The notes below the pieces were generated by a model that was given only the letters and a program-made list of their open reading frames with translations, did not search any database and was not told the DNA's origin. Position numbers and translations under genes: made by a program. DNA of 64,000 bases from assembly GCA_049487715.1 (NCBI GenBank), contig CP150557.1, positions 682,001 through 746,000 of the forward strand. The letters are read 5' to 3'. This document shows, piece after piece, positions 20,627 to 29,947 of the stretch. The DNA comes from Pycnococcus provasolii. Its lineage: Eukaryota > Chlorophyta > Pseudoscourfieldiophyceae > Pseudoscourfieldiales. Positions within the stretch are counted from its first letter, which is position 1. The number at the start of each line of letters is the position of its first letter.

Positions 20627-20873
20627 GTAATCGTAAGTACTATCAAAAAACATTTTTTTGTTTGTAACGTAATAGAGTTTCAGCGGTCGTCCAAATTCAC
20701 AACGTTTACAACAACCGCGCTTCAACATTCATGGTCACAATAATCACCTATGCGGAGGCTCGAGTGCGCGCACAAAAGCTACTCGATGCAAAAAGGTCCG
20801 TCAAGAATTGAAAATTCGTCGTCGTTACACATACGGAATGGGAGGGGGGGGCGGGCGCAACAGCTACCCAGCT

Positions 20874-23012
20874 TTACGCTCTGCCAAGCCGAGCAAGCTT
20901 CTCGCGCTCCTTCTCTAACTTCGCCTGTCGACGACGCTCGTCGCGCTCAATCTGCTTCATGCGAAGCCTGCTCGCCTGGTGCAATCCGGCAACGTCCGTT
21001 TCGCGGTTCTTGTCGAGCAGGTCGAGAACGTCCTCGCCCACCGTTTTCGGTCGACCATCCTCCGCGAGACGGTGGCTAGCGCTCATCTCCTCGATAGGTT
21101 CAGGCTCATTGTCCTCGTCGTTGGTGGCACCTCGACCAGAACGAGATCCACCTGCCGCCGCGGCGCCACTGCCAACTGCGACAGGTTCCCTAACGCGGAC
21201 GTTCGTCGCGGGCATCATCGTTTGTGTTGGCACGCGGTTCGCGGCACTTGCCACCGCAGCCGCCACGGCAGGATTTGCGTCCGACTCTGCATTGATTTTC
21301 TCGAGCATCGCGACGAGCTTCGTTTCGATCGTTTCAAGGCTCTCGACGACCGAGGCGGCAGGAGCCGCTCCAGTTGCGCCAGCCCCAGCCCCATCACCTT
21401 CTCCAGATGCCAGCTCGGCGTTCTCGCCACGCGCGGATGGCAGCGGCTCCCCTCCCGTATCGTCAGCGAATCCCACGGCTCGGCCTTCACCTGTGTCCGC
21501 GGCAGCCTCCTCTGCTGAGGCTGCCCGTGCCGCCACCGACTGGCCGCGAGTGCGACCGGCAACCTTTTGACCACTGCGCAACCCGTCGAGCTTGTTTCGA
21601 ATGAAGTCGAGCCCGAGATTAATGGGAGGGAACATCTCCGTCAGCTTCTCCAGTGCCGTGCGCGATTCCTTGCAGCGAGCCTCCGTCACGTCCAGCTGCT
21701 CCTCCATGGTGTCCATCTGCATGCGACGGTGGCTGAAGTCCACGCCGCTGTACTGGATCTCAGAGAGCTGCTGCAGCAGCTTCAGGTGCTCGCGCTGGAG
21801 CTTTTCCAGCTTATCGCGCGAATCGGCACCCTCGGAGTCGATGTGATCCTTGCCCTGGCTCTGCTGAATGATGCGGCGCAGTACGCCGTCGATGTCCTGC
21901 TCGCCCGTGTGCTCCGCAAGCACGGAGAACGCCTGCTCCATCTTCTGCAGGCGCATCGAGTCCATGACCGAAACGCCCTTCTTTGCGTCAACCTCGCGCG
22001 CCTTCGCCTTCAGCTTCTCCTCCTCAGCCTTGTTCAGGTCACCCTGAAGCTCGAGGAGCAGGTCGACGCGCTGCTCGTCGCGCTGCTCGAGGTACGTCGT
22101 CAGCTGCCGCTTCTTCTCCAGCCGCTTGTGCTGGTCTTCCAGCAGAGCCTTGCGGCGAGCCTCGAGCACCGATATCTCGCGCTCCATCTCCGCCACACGC
22201 TTTTTCGTTCGACTCTCCATGTGCCGCAGCTGCTTTGTCTCCAGTTCAGCGTCGCTCTTGTGCTTGATGATGAAGCCGAGCTTCGCCTTGAGGTCGAGGT
22301 AGAGCCCGTCCTCGTTCTGCCTTGCTCGCGACAGTCGCTTTTTGATGTGAGCGAGCGTGTTCTGCTCGTGCGTGACGGCGATGATGGAGGCGTCGAGGTC
22401 CGCGAGCTGGGTGCTGAGTTCCTCGAACGTGGTGGCGCCATCGGCGCCGTTCTGGGCGTAGTTTGGCGGCGGCAGCTGCCCGCACGTTCCCTTTTCCTGC
22501 AGCACGCGCACGACGTTCTTCACTTCCTCGTCGGAGTTGCGGTTGTTGTTAACGCTCTTGCTGGACAGCTTGCTCGTCTTCTCGCCCGTCGCCTCCTTGG
22601 CAGCGAGCTTGAGCGTGCGCGCGAGCCTTGCAAGCTCGTTCTCGCGTCTCGACACGTCTCTTTTCACCTCGCTGAGCTTGTTGGCGAGAGCGACGAGCGC
22701 CTCGTCGTGCCTTGCGATGTCCGCGGCGACGAACACGGTATCCCTCGGCGTGCTCTGCAAGGTTGAGAGTTCCTGCTGTAGGCCCTGCTGCTCTCGCCTG
22801 AGCCTTCTGATTTCAGAGAGCGACGTCACTCCTTGCGTGGCCGGCCTGCTGCTGCTTCCCTGCCCGGCCGCGCCCGGCCTATCCGTCTGTAGGTTGTCAT
22901 CTCTGCTGTTGTCTCTGGCGGATGCCTGTGCGTTGTTGCTCCCAGAAAGCGCGTTGTTGTCGTGTATATTCGGCAGGCGGAGAGCAACTTCGGTCGTAGT
23001 CGCTGCTGCCAT
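20874..23012 (-). CDS. ODAD3: Outer dynein arm docking protein, ODAD3/CCDC151-like
   Basis: 712 residues from the ATG at 23012; the frame extends upstream without protein-like sequence. Almost entirely coiled coil between about residues 70 and 470. The stretch MEQAFSVLAEHTGEQDIDGV then LRRIIQQSQ matches the signature region of CCDC151 (ODAD3; related to the Chlamydomonas ODA5/ODA10 proteins). These proteins tether outer dynein arms or help deliver them to axonemes. The C-terminal quarter is Ala/Gly-rich and disordered, ending in another charged helix. Presence of this gene implies the organism builds motile flagella at some stage. The divergent neighbour is the DUF1995 gene. Confidence 0.75.
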   Translation of the reverse strand: MAAATTTEVALRLPNIHDNNALSGSNNAQASARDNSRDDNLQTDRPGAAGQGSSSRPATQGVTSLSEIRRLRREQQGLQQELSTLQSTPRDTVFVAADIARHDEALVALANKLSEVKRDVSRRENELARLARTLKLAAKEATGEKTSKLSSKSVNNNRNSDEEVKNVVRVLQEKGTCGQLPPPNYAQNGADGATTFEELSTQLADLDASIIAVTHEQNTLAHIKKRLSRARQNEDGLYLDLKAKLGFIIKHKSDAELETKQLRHMESRTKKRVAEMEREISVLEARRKALLEDQHKRLEKKRQLTTYLEQRDEQRVDLLLELQGDLNKAEEEKLKAKAREVDAKKGVSVMDSMRLQKMEQAFSVLAEHTGEQDIDGVLRRIIQQSQGKDHIDSEGADSRDKLEKLQREHLKLLQQLSEIQYSGVDFSHRRMQMDTMEEQLDVTEARCKESRTALEKLTEMFPPINLGLDFIRNKLDGLRSGQKVAGRTRGQSVAARAASAEEAAADTGEGRAVGFADDTGGEPLPSARGENAELASGEGDGAGAGATGAAPAASVVESLETIETKLVAMLEKINAESDANPAVAAAVASAANRVPTQTMMPATNVRVREPVAVGSGAAAAGGSRSGRGATNDEDNEPEPIEEMSASHRLAEDGRPKTVGEDVLDLLDKNRETDVAGLHQASRLRMKQIERDERRRQAKLEKEREKLARLGRA

Positions 23013-23640
23013 AGATACACTCTTGTGCTTCACGAAACCGCGACTGCTTACCTTCGAGGCGAGAGGCGAGAGGACAGAGGAGAGAGAGCGAGAGAACAGC
23101 GGAGTGGTTGAACAGAGTGGTTGTTGTTGTTGGGTTTGGAGGGAAGGCCCCTGAGAGAAGGAAGGGGAAGGGAAGGGCCGAAGGGGTAGGGTAGAGGGAA
23201 TAAGGCGAGACGTGTGCCTGTTGTTTGTGTGAGGCTCAAGCAACAGCTCCGGAGCCGCGGATTCCCCTCGTCTTCAGGACTCGTCGGACTTCGAGAGTGC
23301 AGTAGGGCATGACGTGAGAGGTACGGTATCGAAGTTGACTCGAACGAAAGTCTCCCCCATCCCACTTGTAAGACGTCGCTCGGGAAGGGCCGTACGCTCG
23401 GGTTGTTGGCCTGGTGGGGCCAACAAATAACAGACTGTATCACTATTTGTATGGGATTAACATCCGCCGAGGGGAATTCCGGTCCCCTTTTATTAGCGGT
23501 CGCGAATAGCGGCCCTCTGGAGTCGGGTTAGGGTTTAGGGTTAGGGTTTAGGGTTTAGGGTTAGGGTTAGGGTTATCGTAGTGCCACGTTGGCGTATCCT
23601 CAACGTCATTTTCTTCGCTTGCTGTTTTGTTGTCAAAGCG
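23013..23640. promoter_or_regulatory. Divergent promoter with TTAGGG/TTTAGGG tract
   Basis: Lies between ODAD3 (minus) and the DUF1995 gene (plus). The telomere-type tract at 23525-23574 ends ~65 bases before the plus-strand ATG. No other gene seen. Confidence 0.55.
23525..23574. repeat. Interstitial mixed TTAGGG/TTTAGGG tract
   Basis: Eight units alternating between six- and seven-base telomere types, on the plus strand. Confidence 0.9.
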
Positions 23641-24513
23641 ATGCCCGTGGTGGCGGTGAGTCAGCGGCGCGCAGTGACAGTGCCGGCAGGGATGCGTGCC
23701 CACACAACTCCGCGCAGTCCCCTACGTCCACGTACGACCGCATGCGCGAGCGTGGCGCTTCAACCTGCGTCTGTCATCTCCGCGGCATGTGCACACGCGC
23801 GAAGGGCGTTGCTGGGCGCGATCGACGAGAAACACCGACGAATCATCGTGCACCTTCCCATCGAGGCGAATGGAAACCTATGCGCACCGACTGTTCCACT
23901 TGCAGATATCGTCTTTGCTGGTGGCATGCGTCAAAGATTTGCCGAAGCAACGCAACCCATCGTTGCAGACGGACTCCTCGAAGGTGTGAGTGACGTCTCC
24001 TACCACGGCGTTCTCGAGTCACAGGCTGACGGAATGGGCGTTTGGTCACGCCGCGACGACTTTACCTTGGTCACACACGTAGGCGACCAAACCTTCGACG
24101 TGTTCCTGAAGCTCCTCCGTGGCGAATTTGGAGAACGAGTTATGCGACAAGATCACGCGATCGTTCTGGTGAACCCGTACTTCACGAAAGGCGACAACGT
24201 GGGCCAGCCCTGGGACGATAAGCTGCGCGAGGCGGCGCGCGAGGAGCTCGACGATGCGCCGTGGATAACAGCTTACGCTCACCTGCCCTTCCGAACGGCG
24301 GGGTCGTCAAGGCTGGGAACGCTTTACAAACCATCCCATGACCGCGGGTGGCGCCTCCACGCCGCAACAGAATCTGGGTGGAATGCCGCAAGCTTTGGCG
24401 AAGTTTCAGACGAGAGCATGTGGGAGGAGGATCCTTGTGCAGGCTGGCATACCGAGCGTATGCCAGACTGGTCTGTTGTCAAGCAGGAGCTTGTCGATGC
24501 ACTTGTACTATGA
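23641..24513 (+). CDS. DUF1995-type plastid protein
   Basis: 290 residues from the first in-frame ATG (23641); an extension from a GTG at 23581 would add a hydrophobic leader. The N-terminus is Arg/Ala/Ser-rich, transit-peptide-like. The domain has the layout of DUF1995 proteins: a helix then IIVHLPIE, IVFAGGMRQRFAEA, and AIVLVNPYFTKGDNVGQPWD. DUF1995 includes plant LPA3, which is needed for photosystem II accumulation, so a plastid biogenesis role is possible but not shown here. It converges on the DP gene, and TTACA (TGTAA on minus) lies between the two stops. Confidence 0.65.
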   Translation: MPVVAVSQRRAVTVPAGMRAHTTPRSPLRPRTTACASVALQPASVISAACAHARRALLGAIDEKHRRIIVHLPIEANGNLCAPTVPLADIVFAGGMRQRFAEATQPIVADGLLEGVSDVSYHGVLESQADGMGVWSRRDDFTLVTHVGDQTFDVFLKLLRGEFGERVMRQDHAIVLVNPYFTKGDNVGQPWDDKLREAAREELDDAPWITAYAHLPFRTAGSSRLGTLYKPSHDRGWRLHAATESGWNAASFGEVSDESMWEEDPCAGWHTERMPDWSVVKQELVDALVL

Positions 24514-24635
24514 ACACGATCAGGTTTCGCTATATTACACAAATAGGATGTTTGTTAAAAGGTTTTTCTTTTTTTCTGACTTTTTTTCTCTTTGGGTGCT
24601 GTTTTTTGTTGTTGCTGTAATCCAAAAATATATCA

Positions 24636-25772
24636 TCAATTGCCTCCGTTGGCGTGCGACAAATTGCGGAGCACGTAGTTGTCGTCGCGTATGGAAAACT
24701 GAGTTCCGTTAAAGTCCACATTCACAAGCTGGGCATCCTGGCTGATTTCGATATCCACCGTGGCGTGTCGTGCCGTCTGGATGAGGAGGAAGGGAAGGGC
24801 GACGATGCGTGACGCCGGATCATCGGCATTCACGTTCTGTGGCCTCAGCTCATGCGATGCGGCATTGCGCGCGATGAGAGCGCGGCGCGCCTCGAGCTGC
24901 TCCTCGAGCTCCTTGAGGTACTGTTTCTTCTTCTCGATGCGGCTTGCAGCTCGTATCTTCTCGCTGCGCAGGTGCTCAATCTCCCCCTGCGACGCGGATG
25001 GCAAGCCCTTCCACAGAATCTCCTTCTTCTTATCCTTGGAGATGATGTCCATCGCCATCAGCACGTTGAGGGCATCATACACGCGCCTCCTGATATTTTT
25101 CTCGTCGTACACTGGCTCGCCGTTGGCGTTCGCGTGCGCGTCTGGGGTTGCAAACTCCAGCACGAGCTCGTCAGCCACCTCGTTGTACGTCGTCCTTCCC
25201 TTTTTCTCAACCTTTTCGCAAACCTTGAGGGAGAAGTGCCTGAGTCCCTTGGACCCTTTTTCCTGTGGCGCGGGCGCTGCTGAAGGCTTGGTGTCGTGCT
25301 GAGACGGGTTCTGCGCGTTTTCCGCCTTTGTTTGTCCTTTCGCGGAGGCGGCTTTCTTGCCGCTGCTCTCCGCAAGCTGCGTGGCCATGTGTATTGCTGC
25401 GGTGTTTATGTCCGCGTTTGGTTGGTACCCCCCTCTCGGCGCGGTCGCCATCATAGGTTTTTGGTTCCCTGGATATGTTCCTGGTGCGCCATAGGGTGTT
25501 GTCGTTTGTTGACCGTGCACGACTTGGTCGAAACCGAGTTCGTGCGCGAGGTCGTACGTGTTTGTTTCCTTTAGGGCCTGTTCGACGGTGAACATCATCG
25601 CGGACGACGCCCCTGTCTGTGTGTTCATCGGTGCAACAGTGGAGGTTGGGAGGAGTGGCAGGTCGCCTGGAAGTATGGAGTGCTGCTGCTGCTGACTGTC
25701 GCTGACTGTGGTTGTGGTTGATGATGGTTCTAAATGCTGCTGGAAAGAAAGCTCCTGTAAAGGAGGATCCAT
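24636..25772 (-). CDS. DP: DP transcription factor, E2F dimerisation partner
   Basis: 378 residues. The N-terminal ~165 are Gln/Thr/Pro-rich. The winged-helix DNA-binding domain (about 170-255) starts KGLRHFSLKVCEKVEKKG and contains the near-invariant NIRRRVYDALNVLMAMD, followed by KKKEILWKGLP. A leucine-rich coiled coil (KKKQYLKELEEQLEARRAL) and a beta-rich marked-box-like dimerisation region follow. DP proteins pair with E2F to control G1/S genes, among them ORC1, which is encoded next on the other strand. The linkage may be chance. Confidence 0.95.
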   Translation of the reverse strand: MDPPLQELSFQQHLEPSSTTTTVSDSQQQQHSILPGDLPLLPTSTVAPMNTQTGASSAMMFTVEQALKETNTYDLAHELGFDQVVHGQQTTTPYGAPGTYPGNQKPMMATAPRGGYQPNADINTAAIHMATQLAESSGKKAASAKGQTKAENAQNPSQHDTKPSAAPAPQEKGSKGLRHFSLKVCEKVEKKGRTTYNEVADELVLEFATPDAHANANGEPVYDEKNIRRRVYDALNVLMAMDIISKDKKKEILWKGLPSASQGEIEHLRSEKIRAASRIEKKKQYLKELEEQLEARRALIARNAASHELRPQNVNADDPASRIVALPFLLIQTARHATVDIEISQDAQLVNVDFNGTQFSIRDDNYVLRNLSHANGGN

Positions 25773-27042
25773 ATACTGCTAAAGAGAAAGCCACCAAGAG
25801 CACCAAATAATAAGAGCACACTGGACTTCACGAAGAACTCAAGAGTGGAAGAATGAATGGTCGGTACCCTGTGGAGGGAGTGTTTGATGACACCAACTCC
25901 CCCACGCAAGACCCCAGTGCACGACGGAGAGAACACCTGAAAACTGAAAAGAAAAGGAACAGCGCAAAGCAAAGCAGGCCGAGGAGAAAACCGGAAAAAG
26001 AGGAACAGGGGGGGCGAAGCAGGCCGCACCAATACCCATAAAAAGGGTTTGGTTTGGCCGAACCATTATTTGGCAAAGAAACACGCGCGCAAAAGGCCAA
26101 AAGCTAAAAGCAAAGCAGGAATTCAGGAAAGGGGCCAACAGGGGCCAACAGGGGACCTGCCACTGCCAAGGGGGCCCCACCCCACCAACTAACCTTAGTT
26201 CTTACCAGTCTCCCTGCCCCCACACTCACTACTCAGCCAAATTAGCGAGACCTTTCTAGCTAGCGAGACCAGTCCAGCGAGGAGCCCGCCTCCACCTGGG
26301 GAAGAAGGATGGTGGTTTGCTCTGATGGATGTTCTCCTCTGTTAGCCTGTGGAGGGGATCCCTCTGTGGTCGTGCCCATTCTACTTTGTCCACTCTACTT
26401 CCTACTCCAGTCAGAAAAAACTAAAAAGGGCGGGATCTCGCCTGGGGAGGGATCTCTCCCGATCAGTCTCCCGATCTCCCAGAACTCTCGCCCTGAATTC
26501 TGATGAGAACTCTCGCCCCGAATCCCGAGCAGAACTCTCGCCCTGAATCCTGATGAGAAACCCGACTCTGAATTGATTGGGGAAAGTTATAACGTCATTA
26601 TTAACGTGGTTAGGTTGTACTGGAATCTCGGGCCCCGTTCCATTCGGGATCCTCCCCAGAACCAGATCTGATCTAGTGTTTCCCCCCAATTCCCCCTGCG
26701 GCCCCTGCCCTGTTTTCACCTGTTGTTTTCCCGCCCCCCTCCTCCTGGTTTCGTCCCCCCCATCACTCCCATCACTTCCCATCACATCACGTTCCCATCA
26801 CTTTCTGCTCCTTCCCTCCCATGTCGCGTCTCCGCCGTGCGCCTGCTCTCTTCGAGCCTGGGGGCAATCCGCGTAACGGGACATTTGCCAAGTACCTTGG
26901 ATCACCGTAGCTCGGTCAACTAAGTCATCATCATCATCTAAAGTCATCAAAGTCTTCGTCTTCCTTTGGTGTCTCTGTCCTGCCATCATCATCATCAGCA
27001 GCAGCAGCAGCCACCCTTAAGGGGGAAGGCGTCATTCCTCAG
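25773..27042. other. Divergent spacer between DP and ORC1
   Basis: Holds a GGGTTTGG-containing stretch near 26043-26058, two copies of AGGGGCCAAC near 26128, and a 25-bp tandem repeat at 26480-26570. Part of 26821-27042 probably contains the first ORC1 exon and intron, but I could not fix them. Confidence 0.5.
26480..26570. repeat. 25-bp tandem repeat, about 3.5 copies
   Basis: Imperfect units AGAACTCTCGCCCTGAATYC with a TGATG or CGAGC spacer. Not in a coding frame. Confidence 0.7.
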
Positions 27043-29733
27043 GAGGCGCGACGTGGTCGTGGTCGACCGCCTCGAACTCCTACTCCTCCGGCGGCGGCTT
27101 CTCCTGATTCTTCTCCCGACAAAAATAACCTGGGGGTTCCGCAGCCATTGGCAAAGAAGCGTCGAGGACGACCTCCAAAGCAGAATGCAAGTGCAGCAGC
27201 AGCAGCAGCAGAAACAAAAAATACGACGCCGACGAAGCATCATGCACAGCAACCGTCGACTTCTTCGCCGTCGCCGAAAAAGGCAAACACGCCAGCGACG
27301 CCGACGACGCCGACGACGCCAGAACCACAGAACTTTGCTCAGCACCCACCACCTATGGAGACGCCTCCTCAGGCTCAGCAGAAGAACAACAACAACAGCC
27401 CCTCGAAACTTGCCAGCATCACCAACGAGCATGGCGTGGACATCCAGGTGAACGATGTCGTCTACGTCGCCGCGAAGGAAAATGTCGAGTGCGCGCTAGA
27501 CGTTGAAGAAGCTTGTGCCATTTGCAAAGGAACAGCCACCGCGAAGGAACCGCTGCTGGAATGCGACGGGTGCAGTCGAGGCTTTCACCTCAAGTGCCTG
27601 AACCCACCTCTAGCAGCCGTGCCCGAAGGGGAGTGGCTCTGCGAAGAGTGCGCAACACTCGGCGCCACGAACGTGCTTCGAAACATCCTCCACGATGAGA
27701 CGCGCGAACTCACCGTCCGAGAGAGGTTTCTCAAGGGGGAGATCAACATCGCACGCGTCGAAAGGATCTGGCGCGAGAAAGACGGCTCCGGCAAGTTCCT
27801 CGCGCGCTGGTTCTACCTCCCCGAGGACACGCACGGTGGTCGGCAGGGCCACCACCATCCACGCGAGGTGTACTTGAGCCGAGGACACTGCGACGTCAAC
27901 GACGTCGACGTGGTGGTTGCAAAGGCGCACCCACGACTTCCGTCGGACTATGTTCGCTACCAGCTCGACGACGAAAGTGCCGACGTGCCAGAGGATCGCG
28001 ACGATGTCGGAGAAAATCTTCTCCTCATGGAGTACGTGTACGATGAAAGTTGGATGCGATACAGACGCATTAACGCGCCGGAGGACATGGAGCTCGGCGA
28101 CAGCGACGACGACAACTCCGACAACGAGGACATCGAAGACGACGGCGATGCGCTGTTCGATCCACGCGGCGAGCGTCGACGTATTGGTGGTGGTGATCGC
28201 CGAGGTGGGCTTGGTCGTCGGGAAGCGGCAGCAAAGAAAGGTAGACGTGGAAACGTGGCCGCCGCGTCTGGCCGGTCAGCACACTGCGAGCTTGCATACG
28301 GCGGGATCGTGCAGGGTGACGTGGCTGGACCATCAACCAAGGTGAATGCCAGCGCATCAGGGGACGTGCTTGACGTCGCCAGACGGCAGCTAAGCCTCAG
28401 CCGCCTTCCAGCTACGCTGCCATGCCGGAATTCCGAAAAAGCACGCCTCACATCATTTGTCGACGCGAGCGCTCGTGGCACCGGCGGGGCGCCGTGCCTA
28501 TACATCAGCGGCGTTCCTGGAACAGGAAAGACCGCGACGACGATGGAGGTGCTCCGCTCGGCCAAGCGACGCATGAATAGCGGCGATCTGCCCGCATTTA
28601 CGCTCGTGGCACTCAACGGCCTTCGTCTCGCAAGTCCTGCGCATCTGTACACCGAGCTGCACGAAGCTCTTACGGGTGAGCGACTTGTACCTTCTGCAGC
28701 ACTGGAGAAGCTCGAGCAGCGCTTCCGTGGCACATCCGGCACCGGCAAGGGGCGGAAGCGGCGCCGCTCACATGACAGTGACGACGAGGATGACGACGAG
28801 GAGGACGACGACGAGGAGGAAATGGAGGAGGAAATGGATGCGGAGGAGGGAGAGCACGATGATGGTGGTGCTCGCAGAAAGGGCAAGGCGAAGGCGCAGA
28901 AGAAGAACCAGACGAATCGAAAGAAAGAGCGATCGGTACTGCTGATTGTCGACGAACTCGACGTTCTCGTGACGCGTAGCCAGAGCGTGCTATACAATCT
29001 GTTCGAGTGGCCGCACAGCACCGGCGCAGCTCAACCGCTTCGCGTCGTCGGCATTGCCAACACGATGGATCTCCCCGAGCGCCTCATGCCGCGTGTCGCA
29101 TCTCGCATCGGCGCATGCCGCCTGAACTTTACGCCGTACAGCCAAGAGCAGCTACAGGAGATCGTGCGCGCACGACTCGCTGGATCAGAGTGCTTTGGCA
29201 AGGTGGCACTCGAGTATGCCGCAAGGAAGGTGGCGGCGGTGAGTGGTGATGCGCGACGGGCACTTGAGCTGTGCAGGCGCGCCGTGGAGGCTGCGGCAGC
29301 ACGAGCTGGCAACGATGCTCGTGCCGTAACGATCAACGATGTCGACGGCGCGGTTAAGGAGCTCTTCGCAAGCCCGCAGATGGCTGCACTGAGGCGCGCA
29401 AGCCCGCTTGAGCGGCGCGCGCTTGGCATGCTTAGCGCTCTGCAGGCATCGAGCGGGCTTGCCGAAGCTCCGGTGAACCTCATGCACGCGGGCATAGGTG
29501 CCATGGGTGGCGCGCCCGCTTCGTCGGCAGCCGCGGCATCGACGTCAAACAACATGCAATCGAACATGCATCCTGAGGCGCAGCGAAGATGCCTTCGCAG
29601 GCTGTCTGCGCAGCGTCTCGTCGTCTGCTCTGCTGGCTGCACAGCTGATGCGGGCATGGCATCTCTCAACGTCAGCGCGAACGATCTGCAGCGCGCGCAG
29701 AAGACTGGCTCCAACCGTGGCTTGGCCTTGTAA
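27043..29733 (+). CDS. ORC1: Origin recognition complex subunit 1, PHD-containing plant type (5' exon missing)
   Basis: The frame is open from 26911, has no ATG before clear coding sequence, and probably starts after a TTCCTCAG acceptor at 27042 or a nearby one. AT-hook-like RGRGRPPR and KKRRGRPPK lead. Then come the PHD finger (CAICKG..CDGCSRGFH..CEECA, about 27510-27655) within a BAH region, and the AAA+ ATPase with Walker A GVPGTGKT (about 28509-28535) and Walker B LLIVDELD (about 28942). After that come ANTMDLPERLMPRVASRIG and a winged-helix-like C-terminus. ORC1 binds origins and loads the replication machinery. The PHD/BAH combination is known from plants. An acidic-basic insertion (28734-28935) separates Walker A from Walker B. 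Confidence 0.93.
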   Translation, partial: EARRGRGRPPRTPTPPAAASPDSSPDKNNLGVPQPLAKKRRGRPPKQNASAAAAAAETKNTTPTKHHAQQPSTSSPSPKKANTPATPTTPTTPEPQNFAQHPPPMETPPQAQQKNNNNSPSKLASITNEHGVDIQVNDVVYVAAKENVECALDVEEACAICKGTATAKEPLLECDGCSRGFHLKCLNPPLAAVPEGEWLCEECATLGATNVLRNILHDETRELTVRERFLKGEINIARVERIWREKDGSGKFLARWFYLPEDTHGGRQGHHHPREVYLSRGHCDVNDVDVVVAKAHPRLPSDYVRYQLDDESADVPEDRDDVGENLLLMEYVYDESWMRYRRINAPEDMELGDSDDDNSDNEDIEDDGDALFDPRGERRRIGGGDRRGGLGRREAAAKKGRRGNVAAASGRSAHCELAYGGIVQGDVAGPSTKVNASASGDVLDVARRQLSLSRLPATLPCRNSEKARLTSFVDASARGTGGAPCLYISGVPGTGKTATTMEVLRSAKRRMNSGDLPAFTLVALNGLRLASPAHLYTELHEALTGERLVPSAALEKLEQRFRGTSGTGKGRKRRRSHDSDDEDDDEEDDDEEEMEEEMDAEEGEHDDGGARRKGKAKAQKKNQTNRKKERSVLLIVDELDVLVTRSQSVLYNLFEWPHSTGAAQPLRVVGIANTMDLPERLMPRVASRIGACRLNFTPYSQEQLQEIVRARLAGSECFGKVALEYAARKVAAVSGDARRALELCRRAVEAAAARAGNDARAVTINDVDGAVKELFASPQMAALRRASPLERRALGMLSALQASSGLAEAPVNLMHAGIGAMGGAPASSAAAASTSNNMQSNMHPEAQRRCLRRLSAQRLVVCSAGCTADAGMASLNVSANDLQRAQKTGSNRGLAL

Positions 29734-29783
29734 GCAAGTTTTCCTACCTAGTTTTCCTCGAAGTTGCGTGACAGGATTGCGGG

Positions 29784-29800
29784 TAACCCTAACCCTAACC
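29784..29800. repeat. Short CCCTAA tract upstream of the BK-like channel
   Basis: About 2.5 CCCTAA units in the 214-base gap between ORC1 and the channel gene. Confidence 0.6.
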
Positions 29801-29947
29801 GTGCCATGCGACAGGATTTTGTTCGAACGAGCGAGCCCGAGGTGCGAATCGCGCCCACCTGCACGCAAGGCGCGCACGCGCACGGCAGTGACTTGCAAGT
29901 TGCCTGTTGTTGTCGCCCTGTTGAGAGCAGCTCTGGTCTTGTGAGGT

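Noticed and set aside
21567-22766. 399-codon plus-strand ORF antisense to ODAD3
   Set aside because: Leucine-rich mirror of a Glu/Lys/Gln coiled coil; typical antisense artefact.
26966-27451. Arginine-rich ORF overlapping the ORC1 5' region
   Set aside because: Frame shadow of CAG/CGA-rich sequence; the ORC1 frame has AT-hooks and continues into recognisable domains.
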